Source of the DNA: Crotophaga sulcirostris
Taxonomy: Eukaryota; Chordata; Aves; Cuculiformes; Crotophagidae
Direction: 5' to 3'
Length of the DNA stretch: 64,000 nucleotides
Assembly (NCBI GenBank): GCA_013397455.1
Contig: VYZB01000329.1
Coordinates: 882,303 to 946,302 of the forward strand
Below, in pieces: positions 49,934 through 63,205 of the stretch (positions are counted from its first letter, which is position 1; every line of letters starts with the position of its first letter). A program made the translations under genes and the position numbers. Under the pieces are notes generated by a model. The model was not told the DNA's origin and ran no database searches. It worked only from the letters and a program-made list of their open reading frames with translations.

Positions 49934-52900
49934 CATCTCACAGAGAGGCAGCTACTGAATGGGAGGGACTGGGAGCAGGCCTCAGCATGTTTAAATGATG
50001 CTGCAATCTAGAAAATGTTTGAGAGCATTTTATGTTAAAAAACAGGTTGTAAAGCTAAGTGAATTATGCAGCTTATTATGTTGTGTAAAGCTTAAACAAC
50101 TCAAGGCAGCCACCTGAGAAACACCATGATTTGCAGGCATGAGATGCAGATGCAGAAAGGCAAGATATACAAATGTCTCCCTCACATGTGGCCAAACGTG
50201 CAGGGTTTGTGCATGTACGTGTACTGCTCCAACTACCCCAAATCCCTGGGGGCGAGAGGAGAAAACACTCACGGAGAGGAACTGTCAGTGGTCAGGGAGA
50301 ACAGGAGAACTCACTACATTCATTACGCCTAACGGCAAATCAGACATGCAGCAACAACATTTTCAGATCCTAAAGGGTCTTGGTGAATCTAACCCCCTAA
50401 AAAGTGGGATGGGAGGAAGAAGTGTGGGAGGAGTTGATATGTCTAAGAGAAGAGATTAATTTTGACATCCTCAAGCAGAAACAGAGAATTCAAACTACAG
50501 GGGGGATAGGTTGTTACTTATATTTTCTACATGTTGTTCTATACCCCTCTTCTCAGCCCTAACAAAGCAATGTTGGGTGGATCTATCCATGTGTCACTTG
50601 CAGCTATCACTGTCCACCCATCTCATCGCCAAGGCTTCTAGCTGGAAGCTTGAACCAGTTTTGTTTCTTTGTTTGTTTTTCTCAGAACAAATGCAGAAAT
50701 GAACCTGACTCTTGCTGCCACCAGTCTGCCTCTGGAAAGGATAAAATGGAAATGGAAAAGGCATTGGGGTCAGAGATATCATTTGGATTTGTACTTTCTC
50801 TTCTAAAAACTAGTTATATTTCTTGAAAAAAACTCAGAACATCTAAGAGAAACCTTTTTTAAGGTTAAGAGGAACAATCAATTTGTTCCTCTGCTCTGCT
50901 TGCCATATAGATCTGTTGCCAAAAGAAAAAGGAAAAAAAATCTTAAATCTGTCAGGCATGGGAAAGCCCTGAGGAGCTGCAATGCCCCAAACAACGAAAC
51001 TATTACAAAACCATCCAATTAGTGCCTATCACTAAATAAAACCATTAAACAGTCTGTTTATTCTTTGTTGATGCCATGTTTCCCCCCTATTCCAGTATCA
51101 CTGCTCCAAACTTTTTAGAGACATTCTTTTTCCCTAACTTGAAAGGTGCTAGGTTGATTCATGGCTCCAAGAATCTGACCAGAATCCAGAAAGACATCAA
51201 AATACCAGCCTGTAACTTAATTTTTTCCCTCAAGAAACTGAATCCAAATGCATTTTTTTATTATTAATGATGACAGTACATAACAAAAATCAGTTACAAT
51301 TTTAAAAAACTTTTTTATGACCAGGGACAACAGAAAACTGTGCAATTATACTATTAATACCAAACTATTTGAAATTATTACAAAGTAAACCAAGAGACGA
51401 CTCTCTATCACATCACTTACAAATCATGCATAGAATAATAACAGGGAAGTTATTACATAGTCAGTAGCAGGGAACTTGATTAATCCACATTATTTCTACC
51501 TGGGTGGTAGCCATTAGAAGTTGGATATCTAATCTAAACTAGTCATCAAGGCTCCAACGTGCAATGGAGAGAAACAGGCACCCCGCTCCCCAAGAGGCAA
51601 TTCATCCCATGCTAAAAGGATATATACAAGATAAGTGGGATTAATTGCTTTCTGGAGATGCCTACTTTTGTTTGAATAACAAGAAAGCCTACATAATTAG
51701 TTTAGACTAAACATTCAACTTCTAGACAGCTAGAATGGCACGAAAAAAAATTTCACTCCTTGAGCTCAGACTGAGTTGACTCTCTCAGTTCAGGGACAAC
51801 TGTAGAGCCTACAGCCAAACTGTGTTTTAATCCTTGTGACACCAATGTGGGCACTACCTGGCTGGCAAAGTCCAGTGAGCAGTCAGTGGATTCTGGCTGA
51901 ACTTGTGGGACAAAATACTAGCTCAATGTTACATCAGGCCCTGAGCAGACTCTTACCAAGAAATTGTGTTTCTGCCAGTACTGCAGTTGCCAACCTGTTT
52001 CAAAGAGTTAATAAGCTTCTCTTGGATGAAAAACGGGGACTGTGTTAACTTAATGATTTTTAAACGTATTTTTAATAGTTTTGACAGGTTAGTACCACTG
52101 ACCTGCTGACATTTCCATAGGCAATGGCTTAGTACCAACTAGCTCCAGTCCTTAGTAATTCATATATAGGAAAGAACACAAACATATTTCCAGTAATATA
52201 TTCCTATAATTCTATAAACCCATTTTGTGTTAATGTATCAGTAAAAGGTAACTTCAGAAAATAGCCTCTATCTGACGATATATAAAGAATCTGTTTTAAT
52301 ACCCCCACTGCACCTACAATGCTTAGTTTCAAGCATGCAGAGATAGGCAGATATCCTCTAAGTTCTACTTCTCCAAAGAGCACGGGTCATTTTGACATTT
52401 TAAGAGGACTAAGCTACCAGGCATCTAAGCGCAGTGTAAAATAATTAAACGGGTCAAAGCAAATCCAATCATACCCAAGGGTCCCAGTTCGGACACTGTG
52501 TAACTCTCCTTTCTTCCAGGTCTCACGACATTCTCTAGATTCTTACTTTTTTTGAAGAACCGTCCTCTGAATACAAAAATAGTATGCAATCTCCATTAAC
52601 CTCAGCCTTAGCTAAGCTTCTCTGATTTTCTTTCAACCATGACATATACTCACTTTGTCCTTGCTTTTGCTCTCTAAAGCAGTTTATAAAACTTGAAAAA
52701 AGGACTGCTTTGTATCATATGGAAAATAACTGTGCTGTAAGGAACAATACCAAGGCTGAAAAGCCTAAAATTAGACCTGCAAGCTTTGCTTTCGTTGGCA
52801 GCGGTATGTGCGCATTCATATTGTCCCAATCCTACATTCTACCTCTTCTATTCTCGTTAAACACACTACTTCTGAAAAACACTGAAGTTCAAAATTAGCA

Positions 52901-55900
52901 AACCTCTCTGATTCAAGGGTATGCTGACCTTGGTGATTAGTTATTTTGATCATATTCACCTTTAGGCCTTAATAGCGAATTGCAGGATCAGCTTATTTTC
53001 AAAAGCAGCAGCAAAGAAAAAGTGTTTTCAGAACAAAAAGCTGAACATCTCTGAAATGTTGCCTGGAATAATCCTGTCAGTTGCTTTTTTTTTTCCTTCC
53101 AAAGAAAACTCAAACACAACTCTAATAGCTGTTATTTTTCTGTCCTGAAAGCAAGCTAGTGAGGAGATATGCACTATATAAAGTGGCTGGTGCTGGCCAA
53201 CATGGGACTAACAGGGATAATTTAGTCATAACAGGTTTGCAGCTGTGATATACCCATTCCCTTCTCAGCTACATCCATTTGGTTCCTACTGTAATCAACA
53301 AGGGGAATAAATACGAGCAAAAGGTATATAAAGGTCAAACTTCATGGATTTTTCAAATGAAGAAAGCCACAGAGAGGCTGAAGTGAAACCAATGCTAGCT
53401 ACTGCCTTAAAGATAATGCAAGCTGTTGCTAGTATAGTGTTTATTTTGAGTGTCTCCTCGTGGAATTTCAGGATAAAATATGAGATTGGCAGTGAGCCTG
53501 AAGGGGGTACAGTCAGAGTAGTCCAATTTCAACAGACTATCAAGATAACTGTTGGGAGTTATTTTACAGGTCTATAGCTAGAAGTCACTCTGAAGTGCAG
53601 CATTATTAATATTTGCAGAACACTATGATATAAATAGAAAAACTACATCAACCATCTAGGTACCTGTGGCATGCTCTGACAGAGCACTTTTTACAAAACT
53701 AAATACCATTAAATGTGCCGCAAATGCTATACCCGAGTTAGGATAAGAGATACAGATGTAAGTAACATAACAGTTATTTATCCATCAAAAAATGCTGATG
53801 TCGACCTCTTACATAGCACTTGCATTAACAGGCTTAGGCACTAAATCAGAGGGTGATCTTCTGTCAGAAAACAGAATTTAATTCTAGCACCGCTCCAGTG
53901 AACAGGGAGCCAAATAGTTTCTTGGAGTTAGGATCAGGGGAAGTCTAGACAAAGTTGGTCCTGCACTGCTTTCACTGTTTCCCACTGGAAAATATGTGGC
54001 CATAAAAAGTAATGTTTTCAAAATAAAACAAAGAGCAGCCAGAGAATACTATTTATTTCATCACACTGATTTTTTCAGTATTTCCTAATGCTTCCAACAC
54101 CCTGGAAACTGCGTAGGCTGTCCTTCAAACTTCACTTACCCAAGAAGCAAGCTCCATGGGTCACATGGTGGCATTTCAGACAATATTAAGCTTATGGAAA
54201 AAGAACTGAGGCTGGTTGCATCACTGAGACAATACGGAGATATTAACTACCAACCAGCTCGTAAGCAGGCTGTCACAGCATGGAAACCCTGAGAAAGGTA
54301 AATACACCTTTCTCAGGTCCAGGAAGTTTTGTTCTAGTTCCAACCCCAGGATGAGGTAATTTCTTCCTGGGACAGTCCTTCTTCTGTGCCTGATTAAGCA
54401 AGGTAATTGCCTCCTGGATTTTGTGGGTAGGAACATCATGTGCAGTAAGTCCATTTATGGAGCTATGGTTTCAGTCTCAGGTTTAGTTTTCCATTCTTAC
54501 AGAGTTGCTTTTACTGCCTTGATAACTGTCATCTTTCAAGCTTTCATAATTTTTCCAAATTCCTCTAATGATTCAATCATTATGGGCATGTCTATACTTG
54601 AATAATAGTTCAGACTAAAATTGGTAGTGGATACAAAAGGTATTCCTGAGAAATTCAAGGTAATAACACTCTCATCCTTTTCTCATTCTTCAGAAAAGCA
54701 TCTTATTAACATATCTCTGTGTCCAGAGAATAACAATTCCCTAGACAAAGAGTATCTCCACGTAGAACTATTTTGGAATAGCTTTTCCCAGAGAACATTA
54801 GGAACCCAAGAGCTCCTCTTTGCTATTCACTTTGCTAAATAGATGTGATATCTCATTTTACATAGAAGGAATAAAATCCATGAACCTAGATACCTACAGA
54901 AAGAAATTTTAAGTTATTTATTATTGATTATAATGCATAATCAATAGTGGAATTGATTCTACTATGAGATTTCATCAGAAGTGCACTGCAAGGAGAATTA
55001 CCACGCAAACCCAATCAAAATTGTTAAAGATTCTGTGGTGAGCTGGAGAATCCTTTCAAAGAGTTTGAAACTCAGCTAAATTTATATTTAATGAAATCTA
55101 TTTTAAAAGATTCCCCACCGTTTCCCCCACAAGCTACGCACACTGCTGCTAAGTACTTTGGAAACTTCATATACTCCATACTATACTATATAGAAGTTCT
55201 GCACAGAGGTAGGAAGTAGCTTTGAAAATTTCTTCATGAATAATGTAGGGAAAAGTAAGTTAGGCTCTTCTGGAGCCAGCTGACAGAGCAGAGGTAATGG
55301 TATGTTATCATGAGTCTGCATGTAAAATAGCTGAGTAAAACTTCTCTGCGAAGCTTCACATAGACCTTGGGGAAACGTGACCTGGTCATAACTGATGTGG
55401 GATGAACTCAGGAAAAACAAGGCTATCATTCAAGCTGTCTGTATTGTCTTTGGGCCTTTTATTCACTTGGAGTGTCTTCATGGTAGGTGCAAGCTGTCAT
55501 CAGACCAGAGGGTGTTGAGGCGAGCTGTGCACTGGACTGCCAGAGTGCCCCAGCTCCCAGGCACATCCGTGAGATGGCTCTCCCCAGCCTGCTCAAGGCT
55601 GGGTTATGCCCACATCAGCTGCAGAAACAGGACCCCAGCAGCATCCTCTGTGCTTTCCTCCATGCCATCCATTCCCCAACAAAGGAAGTACTTATTTCAC
55701 TCCAAAGTAGTCTAGACGTGAGCTAATACGCATACAACGCAGATGCACAATTACCTGACACAAACCCAGAAAGAACCATCTGATAACAGAAAAAATGAAG
55801 ACGAGTTGAGCAAACTTCATGCTAGTGAATATATTCCTATCGTAATCTCCCTTTTGAACAGCAATTTCATCTGCTCACCCCAGAAGGGGCTGCTTGCTAC

Positions 55901-58900
55901 TTTCCGCTAGTCATATTCTGCCTTTCCACGAATGGCTTGTTTTTATTTTAGCTGAGCGGAAGATTTGAAGAAATCACTGCAGGAATGGCAGAGCGCAGGG
56001 AGCTACCCTGCCTACCAATCAATGCATGCTGCCTACAGAAAGAGGCAAGATGAGTACTGTTTCCTCCCTGCTTGTACAGTTGCCCCCTTGGGAACAAGCA
56101 AAACTGAAGTGACACATTAAGGCATGTGCTGTCAGGAAGAAAAATATGCAAAGTGTCAAGTAACAGAGCCCCTTCAGCTAGCCATGGGACATAGGGCTGT
56201 TCCAGACAAAGTGAAGTCCCACTACAGCTGAACCATACCTTTGACTTTTTAGAGTGCTAAAAAATCCCATTGAACGGTCTGAAGCTACAGGAACAGAATA
56301 AAACTGGCAAGCTCTTTTGCTGAGAAACAACCAGACTGTGGAGTTTTACTTTTGGAATATATACCTAAACTGCAAAGTTTGCAGTACAAGCTCTGGAGTC
56401 TTACTATGTTGAAAAAAAATTGTACGATCAACTCTTACATAAGACAGATTTTCATCTTTTGTCTTCCATAATGTGGACTTGGCTGACAACACTTAATACC
56501 TACTTAATGGAGCCTGATGGAGTTGAACTGGCTTATATCCAGTGTGATTGGTGCTCAAACGACTCCACTTTTAAATATTTTGCCCTAAGAATAAATGGGA
56601 AGTAATGATCAACCACTGTTGGCCAAATAAATAGAGATTTTTCAAAGGGAAAACAGGGAACACGCACGTTCTGGACCATAAAATATGTACCTTTTATTTT
56701 CTTCTGTTCTAGTACTTTTTAAAAAACTATTTTTCCAGGTCTCAGTCTTTACGTTGTCATACCCATTCCCCTCTGAAACAAGAAAGAACAGCTAACAGCC
56801 ACTCCTGCCAACTCTTTTTGTAGCGACAGCTATCAGACACAACCCTTAGCTCAGCAGAATGTAACTGGTTATGCCCATTTACTGCACTGTACTGAGAAAT
56901 CATCACGTTCCAGTTTATTCACAGTCAAACTGATCTCTAGCTAATGCTTCTTGTGTCCAAGGGGGAAAGACACAAAGCCTATCTAAAATTGAATTCAGCT
57001 GTAAATTATGAGAGAGTTCTTCCATTTTATAGTCTACCATAAAGCACAGAACCAAAAAGAGTGCAGTTGTTGGTTTCTTTCTGAAAGATAACTTCAAATC
57101 CAAACGAGAACCTTCTTTTTTTCATAGTACTTTGATAACTGTATGTACATGAGCAATTTTCATAATTTTCATATATGTAATGGAGTGCTGACACCTGCAT
57201 TTTATTATGCAAAAGCCTTAAAAGAAAAAATATGTCAAGGACTATGGCTAAACTGATAATTAAAACTAATAATTGTATGTAAGTGTAATATAGGATTCCA
57301 AGAGGATCATTATTATCACCCCACCAACTGCCCAGGATCTCAGCAGTAAAACCACAGCAACCTGTGAGAGATGCAAATAACTACTTATTTCCACTTTACA
57401 GATATTCCAAAATTAGGCTGGTGGTGGCCTAATAATTTAAGTTTAAGGAATATAATAATTATTACTTTCAGTTTAATAACATTTATCTAATTTTCAGTTC
57501 ACAAACTGCACACAAGCACTCAAGATTAACTACTTGCTCTGTAAGAATGTGTAAGGATAGTTAATATTTCTAAATCACAGCGTTTAGCTTCATACCAAGT
57601 ACCACACAGAGCCAAGAGGAAAGACAAGTCTCAGGAACAGGTCACAGACAGACAACAATCGCAGCTCCGTTTTGGTCTTATTACTCCATGGGAGGATGAC
57701 TACATAGTGATTTTAATCTGACATAATCCAGTTCTGCTGCCAAAAAAGTGTTTTACTACCCTTCAAAGAAAACCTCTGCTGTTTTTGGAAACAACTCCTT
57801 GCCTCATGTCTGGTGTATACCCTAGGACTTGTATGACCATGTGCAAAGCATGATAAGAGAAGACTAGCCATGCCTCTTCACGCCTCAGCCCAAGATGGTG
57901 CCACTGTTCATCCTCCTGCTGTCAGGAATGTAATCTTGCTGGGGTAATCAGACACCACATTTCACGGAGGACAAAGCAATGTCACACCAGAAGTTCAATG
58001 GGACACTGCTTTCACCCGAATTTCTAGGTCTGCATCTTCATTCTTTTCAAAGCCCCAAACTGGTCACCCCACCAGCAGCTCCTATATTATTCCTCTTCCT
58101 GCCAGATGCAGAAGACAATCATCAGTATGAAACTATAGCTGCACTGTATGGGCAACTCTTTTGAGAAAAAGACTGGCCTTCACTGCTGTACAAGACTTGA
58201 GCACTTGTAGCTTATTGCTGAAAAATTTGCACAATTGCCAAGTGTTTTTCCACCTTGACTTGTAACAACTTGAAACAGAGGTTTCTAGTTCTTGAGGTTT
58301 TGCCCAAGCTCTTTCAAATCAGCAGTGTGAAATGAGTTCTTCCCATGAAAGGAACTGCAGTATGGTACTATGATCAAGTAAATAGGTAAAACGTCATCTA
58401 CAATTCACTATGAAAATCAGGGTCTTGGTTTCCATCCTCTGTTTTGCCATCAGTTTTCCAAAAGCTCTTGGACAAGTCACGTTTTTGCCTCCTGCTTCAT
58501 CATGTAATAAAATGTGAATGAAATTCTGTCAAACTCTATAGATTTGCCAATACTGTAGGAGTCATCCCGCTCAAAACTGACATCAGCAGTGAAAAACTAC
58601 ATGCCACATAAATATAAATGCAAAACAATGAGCAACTTGTCATTTAAATACTTTGAAATCAGGGCCCCAAACCAACAGTTTTTTTACTGCAGAAAAGCAA
58701 TATTTTTAAAACTGGCAGTTCAGTCATAAGATCAATGAATCATATGATGAGAGAACATATAAAGAATGTCTTATGCAAATGCTTCATATTTTATTTTTCA
58801 ATCCTTCTCCACACTTAGTTTCTATGTCCCAAGCACCTCCAGACAAGCAGATTCCCCTGCACTCACACAGAACTCACTGCCACAGGGAGCCTGCACTGGG

Positions 58901-61206
58901 AACATTTCTCTGGTCATTTTTAGGACTTAGTTGTATGTGACTTAAAACCATCTCAATTTCCCTTCTTCTTTCCCAACATCTATCACCCATCTCACACATA
59001 CATACAAGCACAGTTATCCCAGCTCAGCTAGCTAGTTATTGGCATCTCAGTATGGCTTTCTCTAAGCACCTAATTCATGTGCTTTTGCCCTAGTACAGTT
59101 CTGATACAGCCTGGCTAGCATCACATCTGAAGAAGCAGTTCAGAGAAAAGTGGCAAGAATCAGCTGGGTTTAACAAATTCAGTGTTTCTTGGAAATTCAA
59201 ATTTTCCCTGCAAAGTTTTCCCACACCTAAAAAATCGTGAAAAGTGGTGAAAATGTTGGTAATTTTCTAATTAATCACCCCTTTTGTGAGATGCTCTTCA
59301 CTCCTCAATTTTTCCTAGATGCTGACACTTTTGCCTTCTGCTACCTTCAAATGCTATCCTACTGCTTTTCCTCACTTTCCCCTTCCTTTTTGATTCATTT
59401 AAAATGTCTTCTCCCTAGCACTGAAATCCTCACACATCTGATCCTGCCTACATCTCTGACATGATTCATGGTCACACCTTCTATTCCCCAAGTCTCATCT
59501 CCTTTAGTCTATGAGCTTGCTGAACACTTACACCTACATTTCTAATCAGCTCTATGTGTTCAAATCAACAGATTTTCCCATGTATTTAAATCTAATCACT
59601 TGCTGAAGTATTTTGGTGTTTGAGCATGTACTCGCACTATTCAAAGCCATTCCTTTATCTAATTTTTTCCAGTAGGGATCTGACAGACCAGTTCACAGAA
59701 TGAGTCCTTGTATTTGTATGGAGCTGGATATTGGTCCACCTACTTCAGGATGTGAAGAAAATTCTAGTTCATATTCAACTCCATAGGAATGTTTAATAAT
59801 GAAGCACCATCGAGTCATCCTCCCATTTGCTCCTAAATATTTCCTGATGTCTGTGCTTGTCAGCATCACTGCTAATGCCACTGCCCACTGATGGCATCCA
59901 TTTCTTTTTACTGTACAACCACATCTAAGTCACTTTTACTGTAATCTGAATTTCTGCAGCACAACCAATTACCACAGCACAGTGGCTTTGCCCCTATAAA
60001 TTGTGTGAAATCAATCCCCATTTTTTATTCTCCAAGATCTGACATTACGAAAGAGTATCTCATTGCTTAAGTGTCTAGAGTGGTGTCACTAACTTCAATC
60101 ACTCAGAAAAAAACAAAAACCTGCTAATATCTCCAGATTTCTTGAAGGTATTTTCAATGGAAAACAGATGTACAGGACTGAAATGGCTAGTAGTACTTGC
60201 TACTGTGTAAGTCCTACTAGAATGAGGAAACTCATATATTACTATTCTGAGTGACAAAATGCAGAGTTGCAGAAATAGAAAATCTGCTAGTTGTCTTGCA
60301 CAGCTTCAGATGTTGAAGCTCTTCTAAATATATCAATGCTGACAACAGTAAACAGTTAAGTTTATTGGGCAACACTGAGAATTACAAGCTTCAGATATCT
60401 CTTACATATAATCCCCAACCCTGAACACATTCTTTTATCTGGAGATGAGCTGACATTGATATATTTTTATTGGTCATCACTAACACACTCTTATTGGCAA
60501 CAGGGAGGTGTATACAGCTGAACTCAGTCACATACAGCAACACCTTGCATTTTATATGAAAGAAATTGGAATTTCCAAAATACCTTACTGTCTCCTCCTC
60601 AGCCAACCATGCAGCATAAACCACCCACTAAACCTCAAACCATAGTGAGACACAGTTATCCTTCACATATTTGAAGTGCATGAAGTTGCAGGAAATTTTT
60701 TTATTTTAAATTAACTATATTTCACCATTGAAACAGCAACACAAAGTAATGATAGAACTGTTTGATAGTGAAATAAAAATGACTTTATTATTTTATATTT
60801 ACCAAGGATTTCTCATGCAAGAAACCAGAACCTTGTTAAACTGTTTTCATTTACTTACAGTTACGTATTATGGAATAAAATCTACATTCAGTGAAAAATA
60901 TTTGAATGAGGTACTTATCTAAAGTAATATAACTCAAGTAATAGCAATTAAATCGCAAACAGTTCTCTACCTCACTCTTGTCTAAAGAAAGCAAAATGCT
61001 TTGTGACTGAACAACTCGCACTAATAGATTTTGTTAAGCTAATTAACAACACAGGAGTGATAGCATTAAGTGATATGTACATATGACAGGAGGACCATTG
61101 ATATCAGTGTGTAGAAATAAAAACTGCAGAGTATGTTGTGCTAAATTACTGTAACATTATCAGTCTCCCACATCACATCTTCTTACCCAGACATTACACA
61201 ACCCAG

Positions 61207-61229
61207 AAAAAAAAAAAAAGAAAAAGAAA
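61207..61229. repeat. A-rich tract
   Basis: A(13) followed by GAAAAAGAAA on the plus strand. No retroposed gene copy was identified beside it. Confidence 0.8.
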
Positions 61230-62817
61230 TATATAAACTATGTTCCTACTATGCAGATTTACAAGGAGTCTGCATCCTGGGGCCTGCAAGTAAGATATAG
61301 GGAGTTAGGGCACTGAAGAGAGCAATTCCACAGACCAAGCAGACAGACACACAGACGGAGCACAGCTGTATTCAGCATCTGCTCACACTGCACTGTGACT
61401 TGGTACGGGCTTCTCTTTGAAAACACCAGTCTAGAAATACGTGGATACAAACCCAGCTGTTTAGAACATGTTTTTAGGCTGTATCTACACTGCAGCCCCT
61501 GCAGCTGCAGCAAAGCAACTGCCTGAACCAGCTTTGAACCAGCTGGCTTTGCCATTGCAAACAGCCCCACGGGGGCAAAGCAGAACGTGGTGTGGGCTGC
61601 ATAACCTGCTCAAGGGCAGGATGAAGACCTGAGCACTTAAGCCATGCTAAGCGCCGTACTGCTGTGTCTGGCTTGCTGCAGGTACATCATATATTCGGTT
61701 TAGAGCTAGTTTGAGTATGTCAGCATACTTCATTCACAACCAAGCGACTGCAGAATAAATGTCTCCTAATTAGCTTTGCAGTAGATGGGCTCAGTCACTG
61801 CTACCAGACACACATTGGTTCAAAGTCACTCCATGAAATCCCAGAACATGCATCTTTCAGCACACGTAGTAGGTATAGTATCTCTTATATGTTGTTAGAA
61901 TTTTAATAAAAATATTTACCCTTATAGCACTGTACACAGAGCTGCACTTCCTAGAATATATACAAAGGCCCAATTCTTGTTTTATAAAGCTCACAGTTTG
62001 AAAACCAGAAAAACATAGTTAAAATGCAAGATGAAGGGGGCACCCACCATGGTCAAACAAGCACAGCCAAGTATCGTTAAGGAAAGCAAGACTCAGGCAA
62101 CAGGAGACTGTTGGAGCAGAATCAAAGAGAGGAAGCAGAGCCAGAGAGGGAGGAAAAAAGGGATCAGTAAAAGCTGAAGGATGAGATAAGACACGAGGCA
62201 GAGTTAGCACCTGCTGACACTTCAGGATTACATTCTCATATAACAGACTGGGAAGCCTGGATGAGTAATGTTCACCTCTTAAAACTGTGTAGAAACGAAT
62301 ATTACTTATTGATCTGTGTTCCAGTAGCACCTCTTTTTTGCAGACACTTGAGAAAAATGTAAAGCATCGTAACCGCTTCCAAGCCTCCTATTTCCCCAGA
62401 CAAAAATTAAAATAAATAAAAAGTAGCCTCTGAATTAAACAGCTAAGCACTCGCCCAATGTGTGTCACAGCAAGAGACAGCTCTTATAAACAAAACTTTT
62501 AAATGACAAATTATAAAGACTACTTTGTGATCTACTTACCATAACTGAGGTGGAAAATGGAATCTCAGTAGCTACTTCTCATAAACATTCAGGCACTTCA
62601 GTAATTCAAGTTGTATCATTAGAAATTCATTGACAGAAGGCGGCAGGCATATTTTATGCACTTAAACAGGAAAAACAGTGTGCAGTTCTTTGACTTTCCT
62701 CATTTAAGGATGCATAATACTAAAGTTTTAACAAGGTAAAGCATTTAACATTCTGATTTCAAGGCCAAAAAGCATGCGAACCGTCTAAATTTTCTCCTTC
62801 TGCATGAGTGCCAAGGG

Positions 62818-62845
62818 CTAGATTCCTAGTCCTAGATTCCTAGCA
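62818..62845. repeat. 14-bp tandem duplication of a palindromic word
   Basis: CTAGATTCCTAGTC followed by CTAGATTCCTAGCA: two copies differing at the last base. It lies 38 bp from the 3' end of the minus-strand CR1 copy. Confidence 0.85.
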
Positions 62846-62882
62846 GAGCATCCTTTACCTTACGATGTAGTTGATGTGATCA

Positions 62883-63205
62883 GAGTCACAGAGTGACAGT
62901 CACAGAATGGCTGAGCTTGGAAGGGACCTTTGGAGGTCACCTCGTCCAACACCTCCTGCTCAAGCCAAGTCCCTGGAACCAGTTACTAGAACCATATACA
63001 GAGAGTGTTTGAGTACCTCCAAGGATGGAGACTCCACAGACTAATTAGGCAGCCTGTGCCAGCACTCAGTCACCCTCACAGCGAAAAAGTATTTCCTGAT
63101 GTTGAAGGAACTTCCTGTGTGTGTTTGTGCCCATTGCCTGTTGTCCTGTCACTGGGTACCGCCCAGAAGAGCCTGGCTGTGTCCTCTTCACATCCTCCAG
63201 AGTCA
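62883..63205 (-). mobile_element. CR1 LINE 3' fragment
   Basis: The plus strand reads GTCACAGAATGGCTGAGCTT, then GGAAGGGACCTTTGGAGGTC and ACCTCGTCCAACACCTCCTG. It then gives the reverse complement of the ORF2 C-terminus (AAAAAGTATTTCCTGATGTT, GTGCCCATTGCCTGTTGTCC). On the minus strand the LPxxxVESPSLEVLK-type ending is visible but broken by a stop. Similarity fades near 63205, though a more diverged continuation to about 63270 is possible. It is inactive and in the same orientation as VSNL1. Confidence 0.93.

Larger units (their letters stand above)
38321..62882. other. Long intronic stretch, largely unique
   Basis: No CR1, LTR or RNA gene was recognised in about 24.5 kb. It holds T-runs near 41.3 kb, the (GT)n tract at 45.2 kb, the 45-bp palindrome at 47.3 kb, a pyrimidine-rich block at 49.5 kb and a short tandem repeat at 49.9 kb. 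GC-richer unassigned patches lie at about 38750-39100, 55480-55690 and 61480-61690. Open frames such as 40228-40623 and 41411-41821 show no coding signature. Confidence 0.5.
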
